Shown piece after piece: positions 54,719 to 63,325 of a stretch of DNA of 64,000 nt. Origin of the DNA: Gp6-AA40 sp032156805 (GTDB lineage: Bacteria; Acidobacteriota; Vicinamibacteria; Vicinamibacterales; UBA2999). The notes beneath the pieces are model-generated. The model searched no databases, was not told the DNA's origin, and was given only the letters and a program-made list of their open reading frames with translations. Position 1 is the stretch's first letter. Each line of letters opens with the position of its first letter. The stretch lies in contig JALDXQ010000005.1 of NCBI GenBank assembly GCA_032156805.1, positions 1 through 64,000 of the forward strand, read 5' to 3'. A program made the position numbers and the translations under genes.

Positions 54719-56272
54719 CTACGCTCGCAGACTCCACACCACGACAAAGGCCACCGATCCGATCAGCGCCGCCGTTCCCGTGAGGTTCACGAGTATCGCT
54801 CGCCACCGCCCCGCTCTCTGCTCGCGCTCGGTCGTCATCGCCGGCACCAGCGCCAGCACCGGCAGATCGAGAGTTCGAACGACGTCGTGTTCGAGCTTGA
54901 AGCTCGAATCGCGCAGCTCGCGAAACACGACGAGCAGAAATCCGAGAGCCAATCCGGCCGCCGCTGCCGAAAACATTGCCATGAGCCGCTCTCGCTGGTT
55001 GGCCGGCCGCTCCGGGAACGAGGCCGGGTCGAGAATCCTGAACTGCTCGCCTATCTGACGGCGCTCCAGATTCGTCGCCAGCTTCGAGTCCTCCTGCTTC
55101 TCGAGCAGACTCGCGTAGATCTCCTGAAGCGTGTTGTAGTCGCGCGTGAGTTCCACGAGCTCGGACTCTCGGCTGGGTGACGCGTCGATGCGCGCCTGAT
55201 ACATCGCCATCTCGGACTGGATGCGCGTGCCTTCGCTCTCATGCCCCTGCAGCTGCCGGTCGATGTCGTCGAGCTGATATTGGAGATCGCGAGCAACGCG
55301 CTGGTATTTGAGCTGCTCGGGCGTTGCCTCGGAGTCAGATGGAGGAGGAGGCAATAGCGCCTCCTGCTTGACGCGCTCCTCGAGATCCCGAATGGTGCGC
55401 TCCAGCGCGCGAAAGTCGGGATGACTCGGGGTGTATTTGAGCTTGTACTCCTCGAGCCGCGCACGCGCTTCAGCCAGAGGCCGTTCGCTTGGAAGCAGCT
55501 GCACCGCGGAGCCGTCAACCGGAGCCGGCGTGGCAAGCGGTAAGGTATCGGCCAGCTGGCGCTCGACCAGGAGCCGCCGCTCCCGGGCGCGGTTGATCGC
55601 CTCGTTCACCGACTGCAGCTGCATCCGGTTGTTGTTGATGGCCTGGAGATTCGCCATCATCTGCGAGGGCAGCTCGCCCGAGTTCCTCAGGCGATACTCC
55701 TCGAGTTTTTTCTCGTGCACGAGCAGTCGCTGCCTCGCGTCCTCGAGCTGGGACTCCAGGAAGACGCTCGTGTTCTCGGCCAGCTTTTCGCGTTCACGCA
55801 GGTTCTCGTCGATGAACATCGATGCCAGCCGTGCGGTCACCTTTTGCGCCGTTGACGGGTCGGCGCTCGTGAAGCTGACTCGGAAGGACTGTTCCCTGCC
55901 AGGCGGCCGCAGCTCGATATCGCGCCCCCGCATCGTTTCCACCACGTCTTCCATCGGCCTGACGCGCCGCTCTTCCGGATAAAGGCCGAACTCGATGATG
56001 ATTCGCTCGAGCCGCGTGCGACTCAGAATCTGGTCGCTGATGGCGACAAGACGGTCCTCGACAGACGCCGTCACCGTTGATCGCACGTAGCTGTCGGGAA
56101 TCCGCTGTGGAATCACCATGAGGACCGTTTCGGATCGGTACAGCTCCGGCACGTACGACGCGATCACCGGCGCGAGGGCGAGCCCTGCCGCGAACGGCAG
56201 CAGGATCCACCAGCGACCCTGCCAAAGGGTGGTCTTGATGTCGTCGGGGGTGTAGGTCTTTCCGGGCAGCAT
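54719..56272 (-). CDS. Wzz-type chain-length determinant of the PEP-CTERM EPS class
   Basis: About 517 aa from ATG 56272 (MLPGKTYTPDDIKTTLWQGR). It has an N-terminal TM (WWILLPFAAGLALAPVI), a periplasmic Wzz part, and a long coiled coil of about 250 residues (for example ARQRLLVHEKKLEEYRL, LERTIRDLEERVKQEALL), followed by AMFSAAAAGLALGFLLVVF and a last TM at the C-terminus. The family usually has one or two C-terminal TMs like here. It controls polymer length and links the BY-kinase to export. It ends 7 bases before the ATPase start. Confidence 0.9.
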   Translation of the reverse strand: MLPGKTYTPDDIKTTLWQGRWWILLPFAAGLALAPVIASYVPELYRSETVLMVIPQRIPDSYVRSTVTASVEDRLVAISDQILSRTRLERIIIEFGLYPEERRVRPMEDVVETMRGRDIELRPPGREQSFRVSFTSADPSTAQKVTARLASMFIDENLREREKLAENTSVFLESQLEDARQRLLVHEKKLEEYRLRNSGELPSQMMANLQAINNNRMQLQSVNEAINRARERRLLVERQLADTLPLATPAPVDGSAVQLLPSERPLAEARARLEEYKLKYTPSHPDFRALERTIRDLEERVKQEALLPPPPSDSEATPEQLKYQRVARDLQYQLDDIDRQLQGHESEGTRIQSEMAMYQARIDASPSRESELVELTRDYNTLQEIYASLLEKQEDSKLATNLERRQIGEQFRILDPASFPERPANQRERLMAMFSAAAAGLALGFLLVVFRELRDSSFKLEHDVVRTLDLPVLALVPAMTTEREQRAGRWRAILVNLTGTAALIGSVAFVVVWSLRA

Positions 56273-56276
56273 CGTT

Positions 56277-57650
56277 TCACCTTCTGAAGACAGGAACCCG
56301 CAGCTGCAGACCGGCACGGCCACCGTGCCGCTCCACCTCAAAAGGAACTCCCGGAATGATAGGAACGTCCGGCACGAAGTCGTCCTCTCTGTAGCCGTAG
56401 TACACGTACTCGGCGAAGGCTTGCAGCCCTCGCGTCAGGGTGACTCCGACCCTTGCCAAACCGTCGTAGGTGTCGAGCAGGCGGTTTCCGGTCAACGCCG
56501 ACTGGCCACTCGATCGTCGGACGTGCGCGGTAAACGCCACACCGCTCCTGACCGCTCCGTTGACCTCGGCACTGAAGCCAGTCACAAAAAGCGGCTGGCT
56601 GACGCCGGCCACGTACTGCAACCCGCGATTGACGCTGCCACGAATCTGCCACCTGCGCGCGAATGGGTAGACCAACCCGGCCTCGCCGGTAGCCCTCACC
56701 GCCCGCGTATCCACGGGGGCAGCAGCCTCCTCGTCCAGGTCCGGAATGAAGTCGGGCAAACTGGTCGAGGAACCGCCTACTCGAAAGAAGAAAGTCACGC
56801 GCTGACTGGCCGTCAACGGCCGGTTGAGCGTAAGGGAGATGTCGACGGCATTTGAGTCCGCTAACCTGTTGAGATTAAGTCCGTTGTAACTGCCCACGCG
56901 ATAGGAATAGGAAACGGAGAGGCGGTCATTTCGGTTCAGATTCCCGGCCAATCGCGCCGAGATAGAGTAACTGGTCAGATCCGGCCGCCGCGCGGTTTCA
57001 TTGGCGAAGTTCGTGTGATCCAAGGAGCCGTGAGCGCTGATGGTCATGCGCCGTGTCAAGCCGCGCGTCAAATCCACGGACGTCAGGGACGAGACCGATG
57101 ACGACGCGTCGAGGTCGTAGTAGTTGTCATTAGGAATCGTCAGAGCCTGGTTCTCGCTACCCTCGGGAAACGCAGGAAACAGGGCGTATCGATATGCTGG
57201 CGAGTAGGAGACTGTCTCATTCAGGCCGAAGCCGAGACGAGCAGGTAGATTGGCGCCCACCCTGATGGCGCCGGTATGCGTCTGATTCGTGAAACTCGCT
57301 GGCTGATCCGTGAGGCTCGCTGGCTGATCCGGGGGGCTCGCAGCATGGGGGTAATGGCGGACCGCTGATGTCGCCATAGCGTGGAGTTGCGCATCTCTGA
57401 AGAGTCGAGCGTAGACGAGTGACCCCACGCCCCAGATAGAGTATCCAGGCGGCTGAAGCTGACCGACCCCAGATGAGGGATTCTGCAACGAGGCGTCGCT
57501 GTCGTAGGCGCCGCTGACCGACACTTCGACGTCGAGGAGCTCGGTGGCGAGCGCATCGCGAGGGTCCTGCGCGAGCCCCGGCACAGCGCCCGCAGCGAGG
57601 ACCACGAGGACGGCAAACATCACGAACGAACGTCGATCGAATGACGGCAT
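56277..57650 (-). CDS. Outer-membrane beta-barrel protein of the EPS locus
   Basis: A 457-aa protein with a signal peptide (MFAVLVVLAAGAVPGLAQ). The rest alternates amphipathic strands and short turns (VEVSVSGAYDSDASLQN, YSISARLAGNLNRNDRLSVSY, RGLQAFAEYVYYGYREDD) and ends in a C-terminal strand LQLRVPVFRR, as for an outer-membrane beta-barrel. Proteins with this layout lie between Wza and Wzz genes in exosortase loci. A role as export channel or pore partner is inferred. Residues 104-125 contain a 7-aa tandem repeat. Confidence 0.75.
   Translation of the reverse strand: MPSFDRRSFVMFAVLVVLAAGAVPGLAQDPRDALATELLDVEVSVSGAYDSDASLQNPSSGVGQLQPPGYSIWGVGSLVYARLFRDAQLHAMATSAVRHYPHAASPPDQPASLTDQPASFTNQTHTGAIRVGANLPARLGFGLNETVSYSPAYRYALFPAFPEGSENQALTIPNDNYYDLDASSSVSSLTSVDLTRGLTRRMTISAHGSLDHTNFANETARRPDLTSYSISARLAGNLNRNDRLSVSYSYRVGSYNGLNLNRLADSNAVDISLTLNRPLTASQRVTFFFRVGGSSTSLPDFIPDLDEEAAAPVDTRAVRATGEAGLVYPFARRWQIRGSVNRGLQYVAGVSQPLFVTGFSAEVNGAVRSGVAFTAHVRRSSGQSALTGNRLLDTYDGLARVGVTLTRGLQAFAEYVYYGYREDDFVPDVPIIPGVPFEVERHGGRAGLQLRVPVFRR
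57280..57342 (-). repeat. Three tandem 21-bp repeats inside the beta-barrel gene
   Basis: Three back-to-back 21-bp units (57280-57300, 57301-57321, 57322-57342) agree at 17-18 of 21 bases. They encode the PPDQPASLTDQPASFTNQ stretch. The unit length keeps the frame, so copy number could vary without breaking the gene. Confidence 0.8.
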
Positions 57651-57668
57651 GTCAGGGCTCGACAGAGC

Positions 57669-58310
57669 CTAATCGCGAACCAACACCGTGTCGCCGGGCT
57701 GCAGCAGAATGTTCTGCTCAAGTTTCTTTCCCGCGATCACGTCGTTGTAGTTGAACCTGAGCCGCCGTTCTTGCCCGTTCTCAGTGCGAAGGATCAGGAT
57801 GTTCTTCTTGTCCGCATACTCGAGCAATCCGCCTACGGCCGCAATGAGCTGAAGCACTGTCGTCTCCGACGTCAGCGGGAACACACCTGGTTTCGCGACT
57901 TCGCCGAGCACGAACACCTTGCGGCTGCGAATCTCCTTCACAATAACCGTCGCGTCGGAATCCTTGACGTATTTCGTCGCCGCCTTCTCAACGACCTGGG
58001 CGAGCTGCTCAGGCGTCAGACCGGTGGCTTGGACGTCGTTCAGCAGCGGCAGGGAGATCTTGCCGTCCGGCCGCACGACGACCTCCGTCGAGAGCTCCTT
58101 CTCACGCCAAACGATTACGGTCAGCACGTCCTCCGGGCCGATCACGTAACCTTCCGGCAGAGGGACACCTTGTGGGACATCAACAGACTGCTCGGCAGCA
58201 CCCGCCGACGGCTGTTGAGGACTCACCTGCGCAGCTACCGGAAGAACCAATGCGATAGTCAGCGCGCTCACTCCGAGGAAGCTGTTTGAAAAACGTTCGT
58301 TCATCCTCAT
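57669..58310 (-). CDS. Wza-like polysaccharide export protein
   Basis: About 213 aa from ATG 58310 (a second ATG is at 58304; GAGCAGGA precedes the pair). A signal peptide (SFLGVSALTIALVLPVAAQ) lacks a lipobox cysteine. The Poly_export domain follows: YVIGPEDVLTVIVWREKELS, VVRPDGKISLPLLNDVQA, TVIVKEIRSRKVFVLGEV. An SLBB-like part with TTVLQLIAAVGGLLEYA comes next, ending LQPGDTVLVRD. It would form the outer-membrane export pore. It is the first gene of the minus-strand block. Confidence 0.92.
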   Translation of the reverse strand: MRMNERFSNSFLGVSALTIALVLPVAAQVSPQQPSAGAAEQSVDVPQGVPLPEGYVIGPEDVLTVIVWREKELSTEVVVRPDGKISLPLLNDVQATGLTPEQLAQVVEKAATKYVKDSDATVIVKEIRSRKVFVLGEVAKPGVFPLTSETTVLQLIAAVGGLLEYADKKNILILRTENGQERRLRFNYNDVIAGKKLEQNILLQPGDTVLVRD

Positions 58311-58670
58311 TCCTGCTCGGTGCGGACGCCTACGTGCCAAGGAGGGCCTTCGGCGATCATCGCATTGCCGCTCCTCGTTGCTGTAAACGACGCTGATTCT
58401 ACAACCTATCCTCGACGAGCGTTACTCAGCTGCAAGCTCGCCGCCATCGATACCGACCAAGAAACATCGCCATCGTCACCTGCCACCATCGGCCTGCCCG
58501 GCCACGATTTACATTTAGAACCGGTGGCCGTCGGAACTGCAGAGACCAATGGCGGAAACCGTTTGTAGAGTTGACCAAGACGCCGTCTCAGCCACTATTG
58601 TGGACCTTTAGTTCTGATTCTCGGAGACAATGTGCGAGGTTGCAGGCGACCAAGCTCATCGCGAATTGAG
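58311..58670. other. Intergenic region between divergent export and PEP-CTERM genes
   Basis: The upstream region of the whole minus-strand block. No gene is visible on either strand. A minus-strand promoter for wza must lie here, but no sufficiently good -35/-10 or -24/-12 pair was found. The plus-strand control elements are listed separately. Confidence 0.35.
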
Positions 58671-58692
58671 TGCGAACGTATTGCGAACGTAT
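58671..58692 (+). promoter_or_regulatory. Two tandem 11-bp repeats, likely operator
   Basis: TGCGAACGTAT occurs twice without gap (58671-58681 and 58682-58692). An in-phase weaker copy (CGCGAATTGAG, 6 of 11) precedes it at 58660-58670. The 11-base period puts the copies on the same face of the helix and the array ends 12 bases upstream of the candidate -35, so a regulator site is likely. Confidence 0.55.
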
Positions 58693-58704
58693 GAAGTCTG
58701 GTAG

Positions 58705-58733
58705 TTGATTTGCATCGAGGGTTACTGTATGGT
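58705..58733 (+). promoter_or_regulatory. Candidate sigma-70-type promoter of a PEP-CTERM gene
   Basis: TTGATT, 17 bases, TATGGT; each hexamer matches the consensus at 4 of 6. Transcription would start near 58740, giving an about 80-base leader to the ATG at 58819. Confidence 0.45.
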
Positions 58734-58818
58734 ACTACGGCGGTTGAGCGAGTTGTGTGTTTGTCGGCTCGATCATTCCTGGTGGTTCTTGCCGTTAGGT
58801 GCCTCGAAAAGGAGACCC

Positions 58819-59349
58819 ATGGCTGCACATCTCAATCGAACTGCTGCCCTCGCGGTGGCGCTCGGTCTCTTGAGTGTCCCTGCAACGGTCGATGCCCTGC
58901 CAATCCATTTCCGGATTCAGACCTCGGAATCGACCCTTGACCTGCGGGATGATGCAAGCGGCGCCCGGGATGCGGCCGGCGCGGGCGGATCCGCCGGACT
59001 CGTGAGCAACAGTATGCGCGATGCCGGACTGGGTGGCGGGGGCTTCGGAGGCGCGGGGGGCGGCAGCCTTGGGCAGGGTTCGGGCGGTGGGTCCTCCCGT
59101 TCGACACCACGAGCTAGAGGCACGGCCAGCACCACACGCTGGATTCGCGGATCGGGAGGCTCGGGTTTTCGGAACGGCTCCGCCTGGAACGACTCAGGCC
59201 TGCTCCTGATCGCGACGTTACCCGCCGTGATGGAAACGAACGGTCCTCCCCCTCCAATAAATGGGAAGATTCCGGAACCAGTCACTGCGATTCTGTTTGG
59301 TTCAGCGGTAGCATTTCTCTCTCTTCGTCGTCTCAGCCGCCATCTGTAA
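58819..59349 (+). CDS. Glycine-rich PEP-CTERM protein
   Basis: 176 aa from ATG 58819, with AAAAGGAGA just upstream. Order of parts: signal peptide (cleavage near VDA-LPIHF); a short region; a Gly-rich stretch around residues 70-95 (GLGGGGFGGAGGGSLGQGSG), rich in Gly/Ser/Arg; and a C-terminal PEP-CTERM: KIPEPVTAILFGSAVAFL with the basic end RRLSRHL. A low-complexity stretch like this suggests a structural or matrix-associated role. It has its own promoter and terminator candidates. Confidence 0.85.
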   Translation: MAAHLNRTAALAVALGLLSVPATVDALPIHFRIQTSESTLDLRDDASGARDAAGAGGSAGLVSNSMRDAGLGGGGFGGAGGGSLGQGSGGGSSRSTPRARGTASTTRWIRGSGGSGFRNGSAWNDSGLLLIATLPAVMETNGPPPPINGKIPEPVTAILFGSAVAFLSLRRLSRHL

Positions 59350-59383
59350 ACAACGGCTAGTGAGAGACGGCTTTTGGCCCGCC

Positions 59384-59435
59384 ACGGGAGCAGCGTAATT
59401 CGGAGAATCGTCTCGCGCTCTCCCGTTGCTTTTTT
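59384..59435 (+). terminator. Rho-independent terminator after the glycine-rich PEP-CTERM gene
   Basis: ACGGGAG-C-AGCG (59384-59395) pairs with CGCT-CTCCCGT (59417-59426 area), 11 bp with one bulge, followed within 4 bases by TTTTTT (59430-59435). Located 34 bases after the stop codon. Confidence 0.8.
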
Positions 59436-59445
59436 CGAAGGGCCT

Positions 59446-59475
59446 TCGACACGATTCAGTCGGGTCGACTACACT
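59446..59475 (+). promoter_or_regulatory. Candidate promoter of the GNAT-like gene
   Basis: TCGACA (5 of 6), 18-base spacer, TACACT (4 of 6), just after the terminator and 40 bases before the GTG start at 59516. Confidence 0.45.
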
Positions 59476-59515
59476 CAAACTGCTCGCGATTTCGGGCTAA
59501 CATCTCTCGTGTCCT

Positions 59516-60508
59516 GTGGCGAGTGAAAGCAGCACTCCTGGCGCAACAAGACTCCACGCCGGGATTCGCATCAGGGGCAAAGATCTTGAAGTTCCGAGCA
59601 TCGAGGTCGACGGCCGGACTTTGATCGTCACGGGCCGATGGCCGAAGATCGCGGCGGTACGCGACGAGGCGTTCGTGCAGGGACGGATCGTTCCGGATCC
59701 GCTGCGTGCCGTTGACGCACTGAAGCAGTGGAACCAACGTCCCGACATCTTTGCATTTCCACAAAAGGTTGGCGAGGCGGCGGCGCAGCTCGGATTTCGT
59801 ACCGAGTGGGACGACTTCGCCCTTCTACGGATCACGACGTATGACGACTGGCTGAAAAATCGAGTCAAGCGCGACGTCAAGGAGAACCTGCGTCGCGCCA
59901 GGCGAGAAGGGATTGTGGTTCGGTCGTGCGTTTACGACGACGACTTCGTGAGAGGGATCAAAGAACTCTACGACGAGACGCCTATCCGCCAGGGAAAGCC
60001 GTTCTGGCATTACGGGAAGTCGTTCGAGTCGCTGCGGGAGATTCACGGCACCTATCAGGACCGGGCCGAATACATCGGCGCGTACCTTGGTGACGAGTTG
60101 ATCGGGTTTCTCAAAATGGTCTACGTCGACAACTTCGCGAAGACGATGCATGTCATCAGCAAGGAGAGGCACTTTCAGAAGCGCCCGACCAACGCGCTCA
60201 TCGCCAAGGCGGTGGAGATCTGTGCTGAGAAGCAACTCTCACACCTGATATACGGTGAGTACACGTTCCCCGGCAAAGGGACGAACTCGCTGACCGAGTT
60301 CAAGAGGCATCACGGCTTCGAGCCGGTCCGTTATCCGCGACACTTCATTGCACTGACGATGAAGGGCAGGCTCTCCCTCATGCTGAGTCTTCACAAAGAC
60401 TTGCGGCGGTTCATACCAGCGTCCGTTACGCATGCGGTTTTGAAGGTGCGATCCTCGTACTACCGGCGGCGGTACGCGAAGGACGCGATCGAACAGAGTC
60501 GCACCTAG
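59516..60508 (+). CDS. GNAT/FemAB-like acyltransferase
   Basis: A 330-aa protein from GTG 59516. The first 50 residues form a beta-rich part (IRIRGKDLEVPSIEVDGR). The rest resembles FemAB/GNAT proteins of EPS loci: KRDVKENLRRARREGIVV (basic helix typical for the family), YIGAYLGDELIGFLKMVYV, and HLIYGEYTFPGKGTNSLTEFK, with KRHHGFEPVRYPRHF. It differs from the FemAB protein at 46032 and lies between two PEP-CTERM genes. Substrate unknown. Confidence 0.65.
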   Translation: MASESSTPGATRLHAGIRIRGKDLEVPSIEVDGRTLIVTGRWPKIAAVRDEAFVQGRIVPDPLRAVDALKQWNQRPDIFAFPQKVGEAAAQLGFRTEWDDFALLRITTYDDWLKNRVKRDVKENLRRARREGIVVRSCVYDDDFVRGIKELYDETPIRQGKPFWHYGKSFESLREIHGTYQDRAEYIGAYLGDELIGFLKMVYVDNFAKTMHVISKERHFQKRPTNALIAKAVEICAEKQLSHLIYGEYTFPGKGTNSLTEFKRHHGFEPVRYPRHFIALTMKGRLSLMLSLHKDLRRFIPASVTHAVLKVRSSYYRRRYAKDAIEQSRT

Positions 60509-60673
60509 AGGTCCGCTCCACGACTCACACGGATCTGAGAAACTCTGTGGACAATTTCTTACCTCTCGTTGCGGAGGATTGCCCCTTTTTTACTCGGGAA
60601 TCACTTACTGCGCCTGCTCACCTGCAGTATTCGCATGGCATCGTTATCACCCGCCGCTGGACCAATCCTTGCT

Positions 60674-60702
60674 TTGTCCGAGCCCGGTCTCGGAGATAGA
60701 AT
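60674..60702 (+). promoter_or_regulatory. Candidate promoter of a PEP-CTERM gene
   Basis: TTGTCC (4 of 6), 17 bases, TAGAAT (5 of 6). The expected leader to ATG 60778 is about 70 bases and ends with a GAGG ribosome-binding site. Confidence 0.5.
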
Positions 60703-60777
60703 CTTGTGACTGCCCATCAAGCTGACGCGTGTTGCTCCGTTCGTTCGCTTGTGCTTCACTTAACTTGAGGAATTCGG

Positions 60778-61383
60778 ATGTACCAACGGCTGGCGGTGCT
60801 CGTCTGTGCTTGTCTTTACGCTGCACCCGTCATAGCGGCGCCGATCGTATTCAGCGATCGAGCCGCCTTCGATGCTGCGATCGGTCCGCACACTACGCTC
60901 GACTTCGCACGGCCGTTCTCGTGCGGCGAGCTCAGGGCCGACTTCGGCACATGCCGCGCCGATGCGGGCGCAATCAATTTCGAGTTCGAGAGCTTCTTCT
61001 ATCAGAGGGAGTTCGTCGACGTCGTACCCATCGTCGACTGGTCTGCGACGATGCAGTTCGATCGGCCGACACACGCTATCGGCTTCGACCTCGTCAGCAG
61101 GTCGAAACAGCCCTACTTCATCAGCGTTGCGACCGCCAACTCACCGGTGCAGGTAACCCAGTACCTTTTCGCCGGCAACGCCTTCTTCGGACTCCTGCTG
61201 GACGAGGGATCGATCCTGGGTATTGGCTTCAACCCGTACGGACCGCCGACGAGTGGAGCAGGCGCTGCACCGTTCGCGATCGACAACGTCAGCTTGACCG
61301 TGCCCGAGCCAGGTACGGGGTTGCTGGTCGCTGGCGTTTTGGCCGGTCTACTGGCGCGTCGACACCGGCGGCAGCGACGCTGA
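60778..61383 (+). CDS. PEP-CTERM sorting-domain protein
   Basis: A 201-aa secreted protein. Signal peptide (MYQRLAVLVCACLYAAPVIA, cleavage near AAP). The middle part is a beta-rich domain (IVFSDRAAFDAAIG, TMQFDRPTHAIGFDLVS, FAIDNVSLT) seen in many PEP-CTERM proteins that look like carbohydrate or matrix binding modules. The C-terminus has VPEPGTGLLVAGVLAGLL and a basic tail ARRHRRQRR. Probable substrate of the exosortase at 47082. A promoter candidate lies 75 bases upstream. Confidence 0.88.
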   Translation: MYQRLAVLVCACLYAAPVIAAPIVFSDRAAFDAAIGPHTTLDFARPFSCGELRADFGTCRADAGAINFEFESFFYQREFVDVVPIVDWSATMQFDRPTHAIGFDLVSRSKQPYFISVATANSPVQVTQYLFAGNAFFGLLLDEGSILGIGFNPYGPPTSGAGAAPFAIDNVSLTVPEPGTGLLVAGVLAGLLARRHRRQRR

Positions 61384-61435
61384 TCACGCTGTCAGGCCAC
61401 ACCCCTTCGGACAGCCGCGGATCGAGGTTTTGTGA

Positions 61436-62449
61436 GTGATCCGTACATCTTGGGTAATCCTGGCGTTGACGCTCGCGCTCACTGTGATACTCGCAGAATC
61501 TGCCGAGCGCCTCCCTGAAGGTGCGGGGCTGTCGGCCGCCTACTCCGGCGATGCTGGCATCGCGTCCGACCCGTCAGTGATCTTCTCGGACGACTTCGAA
61601 TCGTACCGCGACGCGTCGGAGCTGGCGACAAAATGGACCAACGTGTTTCAGATGACCAACACGCGTATCGCGACCGCCGGTGACGAAGTCTTCCACGGCG
61701 CGAGGGCACTCGAGTTCACCGTGCCGGCGACAACAACCGAGGTCTCCAACAGTGTCTCGAAGAACATTGGCCAGGAACGCGATGTGCTCTTCCTCCGCTA
61801 TTACGCCAAGTACAGCGACGAATTCGACGTGCTGGGGTCGAGCCACAATGGAGGGGTGATCTCGGCTCACTACTGCTGCCCGGGCCAACGGTCCAACGGG
61901 CTCAACAAGTTTCTCGTCAGCTACGAGGCCTCGCGGTTCGCCGCCGCGAAGACCAATCCGGGGCAACTGAATGCCTACGTCTACCATCCCGACATGCGGG
62001 ACGTGTATGGGGACCATTTCTATCCCTCCGGACGCATCACACCCGATTCGAGCAAGCCTCCGTTTTCGTTCGGTCCCGACTTCGTCGAACGGCCCGATGC
62101 GACCCCCGTGCTGGGCCGCTGGTACGCCTACGAGCTGATGGTGAAGGCCAATACTCCTGGCCAGCGCGACGGCCGCATCGCGCTCTGGCTCGATGGAGCC
62201 CTGATCGCGGACTTCCCGAACTTGCGCCTGCGCGATACCACGGAGCTGCGAATCGATCGTCTCGCGCTCAACATGCACGTGAACGCGACGATGAGTTCCG
62301 CGGCACGACGCTGGTACGACAACGTCGTCGCGGCGACGTCGTACATCGGACCGATGGCGGCTTCCCGTGCTGAGAAGGCGAGTAGCTCCGGCTCACCACG
62401 ACTGCAGCGCGCCGAAGTCATCAGCTCGACTTCAGCGTCGCAGTTTTAG
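61436..62449 (+). CDS. Secreted jelly-roll (concanavalin-like) protein, possible polysaccharide lyase
   Basis: A 337-aa protein from GTG 61436, with a signal peptide (VILALTLALTVILAESA). Conserved-looking segments: FSDDFESYRDASELATKW, VFHGARALEFTVPATT, LFLRYYAKYSDEFDVLGSSH, GRWYAYELMVKANTPGQRDG and RIALWLDGALIADF, the pattern of a LamG/jelly-roll beta-sandwich. Similar proteins occur as polysaccharide lyases and as binding domains; no catalytic set can be assigned by eye. Its 3' end overlaps the converging glycosyltransferase by 18 bases. Confidence 0.6.
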   Translation: MIRTSWVILALTLALTVILAESAERLPEGAGLSAAYSGDAGIASDPSVIFSDDFESYRDASELATKWTNVFQMTNTRIATAGDEVFHGARALEFTVPATTTEVSNSVSKNIGQERDVLFLRYYAKYSDEFDVLGSSHNGGVISAHYCCPGQRSNGLNKFLVSYEASRFAAAKTNPGQLNAYVYHPDMRDVYGDHFYPSGRITPDSSKPPFSFGPDFVERPDATPVLGRWYAYELMVKANTPGQRDGRIALWLDGALIADFPNLRLRDTTELRIDRLALNMHVNATMSSAARRWYDNVVAATSYIGPMAASRAEKASSSGSPRLQRAEVISSTSASQF

Positions 62450-63325
62450 ACGGCCACTACGGGCAAGGTGTCCAAACAACTGACGGAGCCTGGCGAGCTG
62501 CTCTCGCCTGTGAAATCGCATCAGCTCCGACGACACGGGGCGCTCCATCCTGGAGGCGAACGCATACAGATACCCGGATAGCAGCGCGAACCCGCCGACG
62601 ACATACGGCCATTGGATCATCTGGTACGCGACACGAAAGATCTGCCACAACGGGTGATTCCCAAGGAAGTAGTCTTCGCGGCCGTGATTGAACCTCCCCT
62701 TCAGGATGCTCTTTTCGCCGGTCCCCATCTGTCGATGATGGTCGTACACCTTCTCGGTGAACGAGCGCGTTTCCCAGCCTTTCAGGCGGGCCGTGCGAAC
62801 CGCGATCCAATCGACGCCGCCGAGTCGGTTCGGAACGTAGCCGCCGATCTGCTCAAAACACGCTCGACGGAATAGCTGGCACGTGCCGTGGACGTCGAGC
62901 TCGTGATAGAAGCTGTTCTTCAACGACACGAAATGGGGTTCGCGAATCGCCGACCCCGCGACGCCGAGTCTCGGATTCTCCCGAAACTTCCCCAGCAGAT
63001 ATTCGAAGTAGTCCGGCTCGAAGGACGTGTCGGCATCGACGTTGCCGATGACGTCGAAGTCGAGGGACTGGAGTCGACGGAACCCGGCGTTGAACGCGTG
63101 GGCCTTGCCGGCGAAGCTCCGCTCGGCGCGCGGCGGTCGCTGAAGGAGTTCGATCCACGGGCACCGCGAGGCGCACGCGGCCACGATCGCGGCGGTCCCA
63201 TCCGTCGAGCCATCATCGACGATCACCCAGCGTTCGGGGAGGACGGTCTGCACGCAGATGGAGTCGAGAGTCTTCTGAATGAGACGCGCTTCATTTCGCG
63301 CCGGCGTTATCAGAACGTATTTCAT
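62432..63325 (-). CDS. Glycosyltransferase family 2
   Basis: About 297 aa from ATG 63325 (MKYVLITPARNEARLIQ); the open frame upstream belongs to other sequence. GT-A motifs: WVIVDDGSTDGTAAIVAAC, GNVDADTSFEPDYFEYLL (DxD metal site), and CQLFRRACFEQIGGYV with GVDWIAVRTARLKGWE. A C-terminal hydrophobic segment (YVVGGFALLSGYLYAF) may anchor it in the membrane. The start ATG overlaps the stop of the small truncated acyltransferase ORF (ATGA). Confidence 0.88.
   Translation of the reverse strand: MKYVLITPARNEARLIQKTLDSICVQTVLPERWVIVDDGSTDGTAAIVAACASRCPWIELLQRPPRAERSFAGKAHAFNAGFRRLQSLDFDVIGNVDADTSFEPDYFEYLLGKFRENPRLGVAGSAIREPHFVSLKNSFYHELDVHGTCQLFRRACFEQIGGYVPNRLGGVDWIAVRTARLKGWETRSFTEKVYDHHRQMGTGEKSILKGRFNHGREDYFLGNHPLWQIFRVAYQMIQWPYVVGGFALLSGYLYAFASRMERPVSSELMRFHRREQLARLRQLFGHLARSGRLKLRR

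Noticed and set aside
53611..54783. 390-codon plus-strand frame opposite the AAA ATPase
   Set aside because: Antisense shadow; the ATPase frame has intact Walker motifs and correct neighbours.
58311..58700. Sigma-54 (-24/-12) promoter for the export operon
   Set aside because: GG and GC pairs found, but never with the 10-base spacing required.
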